NCBI GenBank assembly: GCA_030411725.1
Contig: MU839829.1
Location: 1,178,001-1,242,000 of the forward strand
Source of the DNA: Echria macrotheca
Taxonomy: Eukaryota; Ascomycota; Sordariomycetes; Sordariales; Schizotheciaceae
Direction of reading: 5' to 3'
Length of the DNA stretch: 64,000 nucleotides
Shown: in pieces, positions 44,201-54,952 of the stretch
Position numbering within the stretch: the first letter of the stretch is position 1
Layout of the letters: every line of letters begins with the position of its first letter
The notes under the pieces: generated by a model
The model's input: the letters and a program-made list of their open reading frames with translations, nothing else
What the model was told of the DNA's origin: nothing
The model's database searches: none
Made by a program: the position numbers and the translations under genes

Positions 44201-44622
44201 AAGTGGTGTGTGTCTGCAGCATCATTTCACGCGCGAGGCAACCAGTGGTTTGACAGCCGAGCAGACAGACTTCTTGTCTCATTACACAAAAGATCGCGAT
44301 CAAACAATCTCGCTTTTTTGTGTGTCCAACCCACCACCTGCAGATGTTGCAACAGCGAAGCTAGCTGTGTTGCAACCGCTCCCGCCCCTCATCTGCCCCC
44401 ATCTGCCCCTCAACTCCAATCCCCCCCCCCTCCCCTAGCCCCTGAATGGCAATAAGAAACAGTCAATATTCCGTGCCCCGATCTCCATTGCGCAAACCCG
44501 GTACCGCGCCGTTCCTGTTGGCACATGACGTCCGTGTCCGATCCATAAGCTGCAAATCTCCGATTCTACAGCCAGACTTATAGCATCGAGCACATCGGAG
44601 ACAAACCAAACAGAGAAAGGAA
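38236..44622. other. gene-poor region with orphan ORFs
   Basis: 6.4 kb without a recognised gene, the longest such stretch here. Protein-like fragments that I cannot place: minus-strand 39700-40047 (MGGILFRDRGEENGPF..., 115 aa, charged helical), minus-strand 40495-40704 (69 aa, ends LASGFLGSGVDGQVVRYSQHT), minus-strand 41500-41814 (IREILANRGFEAPIIAEYIQLRGMLDEAAS...), and plus-strand 41927-42091 (six-Cys ORF). They do not join into one model by visible splice sites. Decayed genes or a degraded mobile element are possible; no transposase, integrase or reverse transcriptase motif is seen. Confidence 0.35.
41927..42091 (+). CDS. candidate small six-cysteine ORF
   Basis: 54 codons from ATG to TGA with six Cys (positions 2, 18, 20, 32, 35, 43; spacing includes CQC and CVSC) and hydrophilic composition. 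The frame is open for about 90 bases upstream of the ATG, so it may be the 3' part of a broken or spliced gene. No signal peptide, so it does not look like a secreted effector. A GTAAGT...CATAG intron-like segment lies just upstream but joins another frame. Not recognised. Confidence 0.2.
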   Translation: MCKEANDHYVQITDSGQCQCGVENTEASNPSCVSCSHPQDSYCQRTSSWVPASK

Positions 44623-46618
44623 ATGGCCGAGGCAAGCCCTGCCGCCGCCGTGGCTGACACTGCACACCCTCAACCTCAAGCTGTCCCGCTCCCCTCCCCC
44701 CCTTTCGTTGTCGCCCCGGGGCTCGCCAATCTGCGCGACGCAGGCGGGTATACCATCCCAACACCGGCCGGCGAGCCCAGTAGGGCTGTTCGACGTGGGG
44801 TGCTCTTTCGCTCTGCCGATCTGTCGCAGGCGGCCGAGGAGGCCGTTGCAGCTCTGCGCCAGCTCCGGATCAAACACGTCTTTGACCTCCGCTCAGCCGT
44901 TGAGCTCCGTCACGCCGCCCATGATGACGCTAATGACGAGAGATCGCTCGAGACTGCTACCGCGCAGCTGCCGCCGGCTTGGCATGATGCAGAGCGGGTT
45001 TTCGTACCCATATTCCTCGACGACGACTACAGCCCAGAGGCCATCGCAACTAGGTTCGCCAACTACAGCTCCGGCACCGAGGTGAGGCACCCCCTTTTTC
45101 TCTCCTTCTCTTCCTCTGCCCGCTTCCCACCCCTTTTCTCTCTTCCCAGAGCCGAGGGTGTGGCTTGGAACATTGGTGGGCAAACGGACAGCCAGAGAGT
45201 GCCATGAGGTGGTACAAGTTGTGTAATGTGAGGCTGCAGCTCCTGCAGCACCAACCAAGATACTACTACAACCATCGTACGTCAGGAAGTTGGCTTAGCT
45301 GGGGCCGTCCTGCGTTTGCACGTTGCCTTGGCCCATCCATGTTCAATGGTTACCTGTGTGTTACACACCCGCTGTTTGCTCCACGTCTGCCGCTTCCCGC
45401 TTCGATCTGGGGATGCTTCCCCCTCCTTCCCGACCTTTTCCAGCCATGGCCCCCCCTTTTCATTCCGTCCATGTCAGTCTCTCGAGAGGGTCCTCTCGCA
45501 CTACGTGAAAGTAGTGACTACGTATAACCATCCTGGGTGGAAGAAGAGAATGCCTCGCCGACAGTTTCTGACCTCTCGAGCATAGGGCTTCGTTCTCGCC
45601 TACAGCAGCATTCTCGAAGCTGCAGCCTCACCGGAGAATACATACGCACCGTTTCGCACCATAATCGAGCACCTGGCCTCCTCTTCCGCGCCACCTTCGC
45701 CGGTACTAATCCATTGTACCGCCGGCAAAGATCGTAAGTTGCTTGGTTGTCATTTTCCCATCACTCTCCCATCATTTTCCCATTCCCAGTCGAACCCTTT
45801 CCCGCCCCTCCAATCCGCACCACACCATCGTTATCTCAGTCAGATGAACCTCTGAGAGGCTCTGAGAGAATATGAAAAAGCAGCATTGGTAGACCTCGGC
45901 CCTACCCTCCAAAAAGATCACACACGACAGCCATGACAGATATGACCATCTACCAGCTAGCCAGCCTTCCACACCCCCATCACACATGTACCTTACTTAG
46001 CCTACCATTTACCCCTTTTCTCTTCTCTCCCACACACACACACAAACAAGACTCCGAGACCTCCTCCTCCTCCTCCAGCCTCGCGCGTCCAGGGGCCCCA
46101 ATGAACAAACCAGTCAGCTAACCGCCGGGCACGGGTTCCCTCAAAAAATTCCTAGGAACAGGAATCCTCATAGCCCTAATCCTCTCCGTCTGCGGCCTAG
46201 ACGACGAGACAATATCCCAAGAATACAGCCTCACAGACCTCGGCCTAGCCTCGCGCAGGAACCGCATCGTGGACCACCTAATCCCCAAGCTAGGCGACCG
46301 CGCCAGGGCCGAGAGGATGGTCACAGCGAGGCGAGTTTTTTCTCTCCCTATCATCTAACCCCCCCCCCCCCCCCCACATCCCTCCTATGACACTGAACTG
46401 ACTGACGAGGTGAAAACAGAAAAGAGTACATGCTCGCCACGCTCGACATGATTCGCCAGCGGTACGGCTCACCGGAAAAGTATCTCGTCCAACACTGCCG
46501 CGTGGAGCGGGAGACTATCGAGCGGCTGCGTCGGAATCTGATTGTCGAGACTGATAGCACCGAGGGTGTCGAGGCGGTGCCTGTTGACTGGAAGAGTCCC
46601 GCCGAGGTGGTTCGGTAG
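44623..46618 (+). CDS. tyrosine/serine protein phosphatase (Y_phosphatase3 type)
   Basis: Cys-dependent phosphatase of the Y_phosphatase3/DSP group. Exons 44623-45081, 45586-45733, 46156-46330 and 46420-46618 give 326 aa. N-terminal family block PGLANLRDAGGYTIPTPAG...VRRGVLFRSADLS (about 31-70), then FDLRSAVEL, and the active site HCTAGKDRTG (CX5R) formed across the second intron: Cys in exon 2, RTG in exon 3. The C-terminal helical part (DLGLASRRNRIVDHLI...YMLATLDMIRQRYGSPEKYL) is typical. Introns 1 (504 bp) and 2 (422 bp) are unusually long for this window. Intron 3 appears to start with GC (GAG|GCGAGT), restoring TARKEYMLATL, and holds a run of 17 C. Substrate unknown. Confidence 0.85.
46359..46375. 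repeat. poly-C run of 17 inside intron
   Basis: Homopolymer of C within the third intron of the phosphatase gene, between the donor and a CTGAC branch-like site. A common site of length variation and sequencing error. Confidence 0.85.
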
Positions 46619-46860
46619 GTAGATTAGATGTTCTTGAGGCAGAATAAATAATAGATTAAGACCACCAAGCTTGTCACGGTGACATGGAGATTGTAGACTG
46701 AGACCACACCGTGATCATGAAAGACGGTGTAAAAAGGGTCAACTGGACCCTTACAAAGGTATATAGACATTGATATACACGGCTGCAATATCCTGCATAT
46801 ACCGCACCCGATTCGTACACTCGCCAGTATTATACACGACCGAGACTACGGTCTGCCTCC

Positions 46861-48131
46861 TCACTCAACCTTGGTAGGAATCTTGACGGCGCCTCTCCGG
46901 CGATCGCCATGCGGAACACCATATCTCCAGCCCGTCGCCAGCCTGCTCCTGCCATTCTTGCCGACCGCGTCCGCATTCACATTCTCAATCCGGAATTCGA
47001 ACCGGCCCGACTTCAAGCGCATCCTCTTGCTCTCGTCGTTCTGTGCCCGCCTCGCCATCTTGGCCGCCAGCTCCTTTTCATTGGTGCTGGTCTCCCTGAG
47101 AAAGTTGACCCGCGCCTCCTTGCCGTCCACGCCGTCCGCCAGCTCCTTCTCGAACCCAATCAGCTCGGGAATCCGGATCTTCTGATCCGGCGGCAGGACC
47201 TTCTCGCCAAACGCCTTAGCAGCGTCGACGCGCGTGAAGTGCCGCGATTCCGACGTCGGCACGAACAGCTGCTGCTGCGTCTTGCTGTGCACGTAGACCT
47301 CGTTGATGGGCTCGAACGGCTCCTCGGTATCTTCGAGGTGGTGGACCGGAAGCATGTTGAGCATCGTGTCCGAGTACTTCTCCGCCAGTTCTTTACCCTA
47401 TCATCCCGGCGGGAGAGGCATCGTCAGTAAATCGGGTTTGATAACAACAAGATGCAATCCAGAGAGAGAAGAGAGAGAGAAAATAGGGCCAAGTCAGAGA
47501 GGCTCGCAAAGCGTATTGTGTAACCATGGTTTTTGTCTTCAAGACTAATCGAATTTTGTTGAATCATCATACTAGGCCGTGTTGAGAGAGAAAAGGCAAT
47601 CGGGAAGGAAAAAAACACGCTTACCTCCGCAGCCCATTGCTTCTCAATAGCCTTCATCCGAATCACGGCCGCGACGCGCAGCATATCGACGTTCCGCCGC
47701 GCCGACACCGCCTTGATCGGCAGCCCTCGCTCCATCACATCCTTCCAGATGCTGTCGCGAGCAGCTTCCGAGAGCACCGGCTGGCTGATGAACTCGGGGT
47801 TCTGCGGGAACGGCCGCAGCTTGTTGGTCTCTCCTGCTCCTCCTCGCCCCCCAGGTGGGCGAGGGTAGACCGGGCCCGGCGGGTCGCCCTGCTTCTTGTA
47901 GGCATATTTGGGCGCCTCGAACTCGCACCACTTATAAAAGTCTTCCTGCTCGGGCGTTGTCTGTTGTCGTGGGTCTGACGCCGAGACGGATGCCGACGAC
48001 GAAAAGGGAGCTCTTGACGACCGCCATAATAGCCGGCCTGCGGCAGTTTTTGGCTCTTGCGCTGTTATGACGACATTCTTGAGACACCTGATCCCCTGGG
48101 CGGAGCAGGTGGGAGGTAATCGTGGTGGCAT
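46861..48131 (-). CDS. mrps35: mitochondrial small-subunit ribosomal protein mS45 (Mrps35/Bot1-like)
   Basis: Component of the mitochondrial 37S ribosomal subunit; family listed as eukaryotic mitochondrial regulator protein (yeast Mrps35, fission yeast Bot1). Exons 48131-47625 and 47397-46861 (227-bp intron, phase 0) give 347 aa. The N-terminus is a plausible mitochondrial presequence: Arg/Ser/Ala-rich, no acidic residues early (LLWRSSRAPFSSSASVSA). The conserved core includes EFEAPKYAYKKQGDP, RDSIWKDVMERGLPIKAVSARRNVDMLRVAAVIRMKAIEKQW, and ELAEKYSDTMLNMLPVH after the junction. The C-terminus is basic and compact. Start chosen at MPPRLPP; in-frame sequence upstream is probably leader. Confidence 0.88.
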
Positions 48132-48546
48132 TGTGTCGTGTGAAAGAGTGGAAGAAGATGTGAGAAGAAGATTGGGGACGAAATTTTCTGGGGAGCTCTG
48201 GCCCACTGCAATTGTGGTGGGCCCACCTTGTTCAAACCCGCTAGGGTTAGGGTCCATGAAGCTTCCATCACGACAACATCAACCACACCTCATCATGCGA
48301 AATGAGATCACGGCACGGTAAGCTCCAGTTGCGCTTTTTGAAATAATCATGATATACTCGATGGCAAGGGACCAAGAATATCCGAACCAATGCCAGTCTA
48401 ATGTGGAATACAGCTGCTCAATACGAATACCGCCAGTCTCCAAATCGTCGCTGGAAGGAAATCATGCTGGTCCATCCTCCATGCCTCGTAAACTAGTACC
48501 CTCCAAGATAAAGCATTCCGTCCAGGACTATACAATCCGCTAGCGA
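48132..48546. other. intergenic region
   Basis: Upstream of the mS45 gene and downstream of ssk1. Nothing recognised. Confidence 0.45.
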
Positions 48547-51202
48547 CTACGCTGCCGCAGATGGAACTTTCTTATTCTCCCTTGTCTTCTTTGAAGACAC
48601 GGCGGAAGCTCCAGAAGGCACTGCGGCGGTGGTCGGCTCCGTGCTGTCATGCGATCTCCACTGTCTCCAACCATCATAATCAATGAGCGCCTGCATACAG
48701 CCCCATTCCGTGACCTTTCTCTCGAGCCAGACATATGTAACAGGCTGCGAGTGTCATGGTAAGCCTTGAGCGACAGTCTGACAATCGGGGAGTGCTTACC
48801 TTGGTCAGAAAATCATTGCATCCCGCGGCCAAGGCGTCATGCCTATCACTCTGAAGCGAGCTCGCCGTCAACGCAACGATAATAACGGGGCTTTTGAAAA
48901 GGTGCCGGTTCTCGAGTTTATCTTTTCCTTCTGGGCCGTCTCCCGAGACAGCCTCCCCATTTCCTGAGGGGACTTCGGGTCCGGACTTTTCGACGTCCTT
49001 GCCCTTGCCTTTGGATGGACTTTCGGTCGGTGACGCCTCTGGCTCGTCCCCCTCGACTCCTGTGCCCTTCGATGTGCCTTGGGTCGGCAGTGGCGTCGAG
49101 AAAGCACCAATTGAATTCATGCGTTCCAACCTCCTGATCTCCCGTGTGGCCTCCAGACCACTCATAACTGGGAGTTGAATATCCATCAGCACTAGATGGA
49201 AGCCGCCTTTTCTCCACTTGTTGACGGCGTCTTGACCGTCCATAGCGGTCTCCCACCGCACCTTTAGTCGCTTTATAAAAGCCTCGAGCAGGCGTAGGTT
49301 AATGATGTTATCTTCCACAATCAAGACATTAATGCGAGGCACACCGCCGAGTAGGGGGAACCCTCCCGGCAAGCTACCTGCCGAAGCCGGTAGGTCGGTT
49401 GCAGTCTTCTTCTTCTTGGGTCGGGAGGCAAGTGGGCGGGGAGAGGCGGCTCTAGGAGGAGGCGTGGCGGCGCGCTGGGGCTGGATGAGGGCGGCGTCTT
49501 GCGCCGGAGGGGTTGGGAGAGGTGGTGGTGGAGGTGGCGGTTCCGCGGCGGATTGATCTGGGCCATAAGGGTCAGCATGAGAGCATTTTAGGCTGGGTGC
49601 CACTTGCGACGTACCCGTGTGGTTCGAAGAACCTGCCATGGAGACCGCATGGCCAGCGTTGTTTAGAACAGTGGGGGACGAGGTATGCTGGCGCGCGAGA
49701 CGCGGCCGGTCAGGACGTTCCCGATACATTCTGGCCCTCCCTCCGCCCGGAGACGGGATCGGCGGCACCTGGCCAGTGTTCACTATCGACATGGAGTGGG
49801 GAAGGGAAGCGGCGTTTGGTGCCGTGGCAGAGACGGATGATGATGGGTTCGCCGATGCGTCGGGGCCGAAGTAGTCTGTTCCCGCTTCTAGAGGCCGGTG
49901 CTCTTCACGGTAGACAGACGTGAGATGCTGAGCATGAGGCGGACCGGTCCGTGGCGACGGCCTCGGTGTTCGGCGTGCGGGAATGTCGATGAGCAAGGCC
50001 TCGTCTACCGTCTGCCCCCCGGGGAAATATGCGTCGAGCGTCCGGGACATGGGCTCCTCGGGCCCGAGGAGGCGCTCCGGGCGCTGTTGTTCCCTGGGCA
50101 CGATCCGCAGCGTCAAGTCCGGGGCGTCGAAATGCCGCCCAAGCGAGTTGCCATACTTGTGCAGAATCATTTCCCGCACATCATCAACCAGGTCGTCGTC
50201 CTTGATCGTGATCAGCGTCGGAGATGCGCCGGGGCGCTTCACCCATATCTTCCGCGTGGTCATGGTTCCGTTTAACGGTAGCAGGAGCTCGGCGTTCGCG
50301 GCATCAATGTCTTCGGGCCGGGCCGTACTGAGCAAGTTCCGGATCAGTGTCGCCTGGCGAGAGGGGAAGACGCTCTGCCTTCGAGTTGACGCGGCCGGGC
50401 GGGCGGGGGAGGATGAATGGCGGAGAATGGACGAGTCGTTGTGGTTCGCGTTCGCGTTGGAGGGTGTCGCATTGACAGGTGTCGGGGTATCGCTGAGTTT
50501 GACTCTCCGAGTCTGCTCGGTGGCGGCAGCGGGAGGGGCAAGCATGTGCTCGTCGGACGCGGCGTCTGATCCGAGAGTATCGCTGTTGCTGTGTGGGCGA
50601 TTGCCGTCGTTAGCGCGGGAGAGCTTGAGCATCAATGCACGCTGGTCGTCGTCAAGCGAGCTGGTGTTGTTGCTCTCGGCGCCTGCTCCATGCACAGCCA
50701 AGCCTTCGGCGGAGCGCATGGTCGCGCTGGCATTTTCGGCCCCAGCGCTGCCGTGACTGTGGTTTGGACCCGTCGCTGCACGCAAAGGCAACCCGTCTGC
50801 GTCGGCGATGTCGTGAGATCCAGCTCTGACGTCGGCGGAGCCATTGCTAATTTCCTGTTTGGTGTCTTTGCGCTTCAGCTTGTCTCTCGCTTGGCCTCCT
50901 GGCGTCAGCGTTGTGGCGTGCGGCGCGCTGCTGCTGTGGCTGGGCTTGCGTGTTCTCGGCGGTGGCCCATGCTTGCCGTCCTTCTCGAGCACCACCTCCC
51001 CCCCAGCGAGCACCGGCACGACACTGCTGGGTTCCGACGACGACGAAGGCCGCTGGCCGGTCGAGGGCGATTCCGGCACCGTCCGGCTCTGGCTATCGCT
51101 TTCACTGGTGTCGGCGATGCCGCTCTTGGTCGTGGCCAACGACGGAATGCCTGAGTTCCTTCGGGGAAACTTGGCTCGGAGCTTGGACCTGAGGTCTCCC
51201 AT
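48547..51202 (-). CDS. ssk1: Ssk1 response regulator of the HOG osmotic-stress pathway
   Basis: Receiver protein at the end of the Sln1/Ypd1 phosphorelay; unphosphorylated Ssk1 activates the Ssk2/22 MAPKKK and Hog1. Exons 51202-49615, 49557-48800 and 48744-48547 give 847 aa. Start MGDLRSKLRAKFPRRNSG is typical of filamentous Ssk1. A long Ser/Pro-rich region precedes a conserved block (RQATLIRNLLSTARPEDIDAAN...KIWVKRPGASPTLITI). The REC domain begins near 600: INVLIVEDN (acidic pair), LVLMDIQLP (phospho-acceptor Asp about 653), VALTAS and the switch Lys in FLTKP, formed at the last junction. An acidic Gly/Ser/Lys insert splits the REC domain, as in other fungal Ssk1 proteins. The first intron is 57 bp, a multiple of three without stops, so retention would keep the frame. 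Confidence 0.93.
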
Positions 51203-52628
51203 CACATGCGGCATGAGATGGAATGGAGCCCAGCAGCGCAGAGACAGCATGCGGTGGCCGTCCGCAGCTATCTCCAGAGACGGATGGGACAGATTGGCGC
51301 GGCGAGGCGGAGGGAGAGGACATCAACAAACAATCCGGCGCTCGAGACATGAAACATCGATTTCCTTAATAAAGTTCCCGACGGAAGGTTACAGCAGCAT
51401 GGAGCTTGGAGAATCGATAAGAAAAAGGCTTGGCAAAGCTTCGATCGCCTTTCGAAATCCAGATCCGGTCCCCACCCGGCCAGGTCTGCATTTACCCCCC
51501 CAAGCCCCTCCGGTCAACTGGGATTCGTGACAGCCTTCGAATGGCCCAAAGCATCTTTTGGCAACCACGTCTCGGCCAATTTGCGTGCAGCAGCAACACC
51601 AAGAAGCTTCTCGGTCACTCGGTGCAGCTCGATATGCCAATCATGTCGGCCATGGCCACAAAGAGGCTCACGGCTGTCGTTGGCTGCTCGGTTTTTCTCC
51701 GCCAAAAGGCCTGCATCGAGATGACATTTGCATCCGCTGGGGTACCGATCTGTCTGGCAGGGGCCGACCTATCAGACAAGTCGCCCTCATAACGCATTTC
51801 TGCGTAGGTGAACCACTCAGGACGTCCTCGGCGGTTTCACATCGGCTGTTTGTTGGCCTCCAGTGCATATTCCAACAGATTCGGGCATTCCACATGCTCT
51901 CCACACAACCGTGATGAAGTAAGTGCTCACTGATCTGAGAGAGCGCGACGCGTCTCGGCCCTTCTTGCCAAGAGATCAGCTCATCAGCTGGGGTTAGCTT
52001 CCCCACACGTTGTCTCCAGCATGAAGATGCCAGGGTGTGACTTGGAATCTGGCCAATCGTGGTCGGGCTCGCACTCTCGCGCTCACGAGCGCCCTTTACA
52101 CCTCTAGTGTAGTACTTGCACGTTGACTTTTTGCTTTGGCGCCCCTGATGAAAAGAATAAATCGAATGCTGCCCTCGAGGATGGGTCTTGCACCGTTTGC
52201 TGTTTGCTCCTTGCTTCCTGCTTCCGCTCGCTCCCGCCCGTGGCCGTCGCTTCCCAGTGGCCATATAACTAGACTGGCACTCGCTCGATCTGGCTCGAGA
52301 GCAGAAGCCGGCTCTTACCTCCGACAGAAGAACGAAGATTAGAATTGCAAGCACTCGCCATCAAGATAGACCCAATGTCGTCGTTTACTCCCCCATTGGG
52401 GGCCATATAACTCCTCGTTCCCCCCAGGAGAACTCCCATGACAAAAAGTCACTATTCACTTTTGCCAACCGCACATTCATATCAAAACCGTCTAGCCCTT
52501 CTCTGACCTCGTCTCCATCTCCGTCTCGGCCTCCATCTTCACCTCCGCTTGTCAAGAGAAGCCGAACCACCCTAGACGCCACGACGACGGAACTTGCTTT
52601 CCTCTCGATCAACCCGCAAACTCTGAAC
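51203..52628. other. divergent intergenic region
   Basis: 1.4 kb between ssk1 (-) and the HerA-like ATPase (+). CT-rich near 52.2-52.6 kb, consistent with a leader. No gene recognised. Confidence 0.45.
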
Positions 52629-54636
52629 ATGGAGCCTTCGCCCACGGACTCGGCGACCTCACCTACAAACACGCAGGAGCCCACATCTGACAACAACTTA
52701 GATGGCTCATCTAGCCCGCGGGCAACCACCGTTGGCTCAGATGAGGCCAGGAACCCCATGGACAGCATAGAGATGGATCAGTCGTCGGATGAGCTGAAGA
52801 AAGATGCCCAGATGCGCCTTCTCCGTCGACGTGAACCCGCGGACATGAGCCAAATCAAGTCGACACCGCTGTTTACGGAAGCCGTACGCAAGTAGGTCTA
52901 TGCGCACGATATGGCGGGTGTAGGTGAAGACCTGCCGTTCAGCCAGTACGGCCTGCTCGCGGGCGACATCAGCGGCACTGTCGACCACGAGACAACTGAC
53001 AACCGCATCTTTTGGAATATCCCTGAGCCTTCAAGCGTCTTTATCTGTGGATCACAGGGCTCAGGAAAGAGCCATACACTGGCATGCTTGCTGGAGAATG
53101 CGCTGGCTCCCTGTGATGCAAACACGCTGCCAAGCCCTCTAGGTGGGATGGTGTTCCATTATGACAGGTTCATGTCGAATAACAGCTCGTCTCCTTGCGA
53201 AGTTGCCTGGCTCTCATCGAGCCCTGACATCCATGTGCGGGTGTTGTGTGCGCCGACCAATATTCGGACAATGGAGGTAAGGCATTTACAAGACCACCCT
53301 CGAAAGATATTATTGGCTGACTGGTAGGAAGAAAATCTATGGGCAGTTCCGTAATGTGAAGGTAGAGGAGCTACGGCTCCGGCAAAGCGACCTCAACACT
53401 GAGCGGATGCTCGATCTCATGGCCTTCACGACCGACGGGTCGACACCACTCTATGTCTCTGTGATAGATCGCGTTCTGAGGAATATGCGAGAGAGACAGC
53501 AGCACAGTGAAGAGACGTTCAGCTACACTGAGTTCAAGAACAGGCTTTTCTCGGAGCATCTTAGCAAGCGGCAGCTCGCCCCACTGACGCAGCGCTTGGA
53601 AACGCTGGAAAGCTTCATGGTCGAAGACGATGCCAAGGAAATCTTCATGGTCGAAGACGATGCCAAGGAAATCTTCATGGTCGAAGACGATGGCAAGGTG
53701 TTCAACCTGTCCGCGGGAAAAAGGAAAGGACCGGAGCTGTTCGCGAAACAAAGGAAAAGAGCGAAAATGGCTCGGCCGGCAAGAAAGAACCAGAAGGGCG
53801 GGGACAGCGAGGACAGTGAGGATAGCGAGGACAGCGGGGACGAGGACAGCGAGGACAGCGAGGACAGCGAGGACAACGGGGACAACGGGGACAACGGGGA
53901 CAATAAGGACAATAAGGACAACGAGGACAATAAGGACAACGAGGACAATAAGGACAACGAGGACAACGGGAACTGGCGGGAAGCACGCCATGGCAATCTC
54001 ACTATTGTCGACCTCTCGTGCCCCTTTGTCACGGCTGAGCTGGCATGTTCGCTCTTCAACATATGCCTCAGCTTATTTCTGGAGACGAAGTCGGACGTCG
54101 GGCGCGTCATCGCCCTTGACGAGGCTCATAAATATATGGGCAAGTCGGCCGGATGTGGGAAACTGACCGATCGATTGCTTTCGACGATTAGTCTGCAGCG
54201 GCACCTGGGCGCCCGCATTATCATCTCAACTCAGGATCCTACCATCTGCCCGAAACTGCTGGAACTCAGCTACGTGACCGTCGTCCACCGTTTTACCTCG
54301 CCTGACTGGCTAAGAACGACGCTCCGAATACATGTGGCGACTCCGAACCCGTTTCTGATGCAGGGAGGCTCGGGCGAGGAAGATGAGGTCGACGGGGCTA
54401 GACCGTTGAGTCTCGGGGACGGCGACCCGGCCAAAGAGCTGTTCTCCCGAATTGTCACTCTTCGGGTGGGTGAGGCGCTGCTCTTCGCCCCGACCGCTAT
54501 AATAGCTGTCAAGAAGGGCAAGACGGACGGGGCCGGCGCATCCGCCACCAATTTGAAGAAGCTCGACCTTGGGGTTTTGAAGGTCCAAGTCCGAAACCGC
54601 ATCACGGCAGATGGAGGGAGGAGCATCATGGCCTGA
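52629..54636 (+). CDS. HerA/FtsK-like P-loop ATPase, with in-frame TAG near the N-terminus
   Basis: A reading frame from ATG 52629 runs 88 codons to TAG (52893-52895) and continues in the same frame; the next ATG is at 52911, giving 556 aa from exons 52911-53276 and 53332-54636. Numbering from 52911: Walker A GSQGSGKS at 47-54; Walker B VIALDEAHKYM with Asp385/Glu386; then ARIIISTQDPTI, the TQ-P motif of HerA/VirB4-type ATPases. Between them lie three 10-residue repeats and an acidic Asp-rich tract. The upstream 88 codons look like real protein and the segment after the TAG (VYAHDMAGVGEDLP) reads on from them. No visible intron removes the TAG in phase. Either translation starts at 52911 or the gene carries a nonsense mutation. 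The 53277-53331 intron uses acceptor GGAAG. DNA translocation is inferred from the fold. Confidence 0.7.
53614..53703 (+). repeat. three tandem 30-bp coding repeats
   Basis: Three direct copies of a 30-bp unit encoding FMVEDDAKEI; the first two are identical and the third has changes near its end (DGKVF). The near identity suggests recent expansion. Confidence 0.92.
53802..53970 (+). repeat. acidic coding minisatellite (SED / DN units)
   Basis: Tandem 9-bp units encoding Ser-Glu-Asp, grading into units encoding Asp-Asn-Gly, Asp-Asn-Lys and Asp-Asn-Glu. All changes keep the reading frame. The complementary strand shows a spurious Pro/Val/Leu-rich ORF. Confidence 0.9.
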
Positions 54637-54952
54637 AGGGGTAGATACTCATGGCGGATAAACACTGTTAGAAGCACGGTTAGAATTAGACTAGCACAAG
54701 CAGATTCAGCGAAGTTGAGAATTAAATAAATAGTGACTTGGATCTTTCGGGGCACGGCCATAGCATCGAGCTTGAGAATGCCCCGCACCCCACCTCAACT
54801 TTCTCTCTGTTCACCAACATCATCTCCATGATCAATCATCATCCCAGTCGAATTCCTTGAACCAGTCGAACACGGGGAATAGCTAAAGACAATCTGAGCT
54901 CGACGCAAGCACATCTCATCCGTCATCCCGTCCATTTGCCCCTACAGGCGCT
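54637..54952. other. intergenic region
   Basis: Short region between two plus-strand genes; no feature recognised. Confidence 0.45.

Noticed and set aside
53371..53991. Minus-strand ORF rich in Val/Leu/Pro opposite the ATPase
   Set aside because: It is the complement of the in-frame acidic repeats; its composition follows from the repeat, and the plus strand carries the ATPase motifs.
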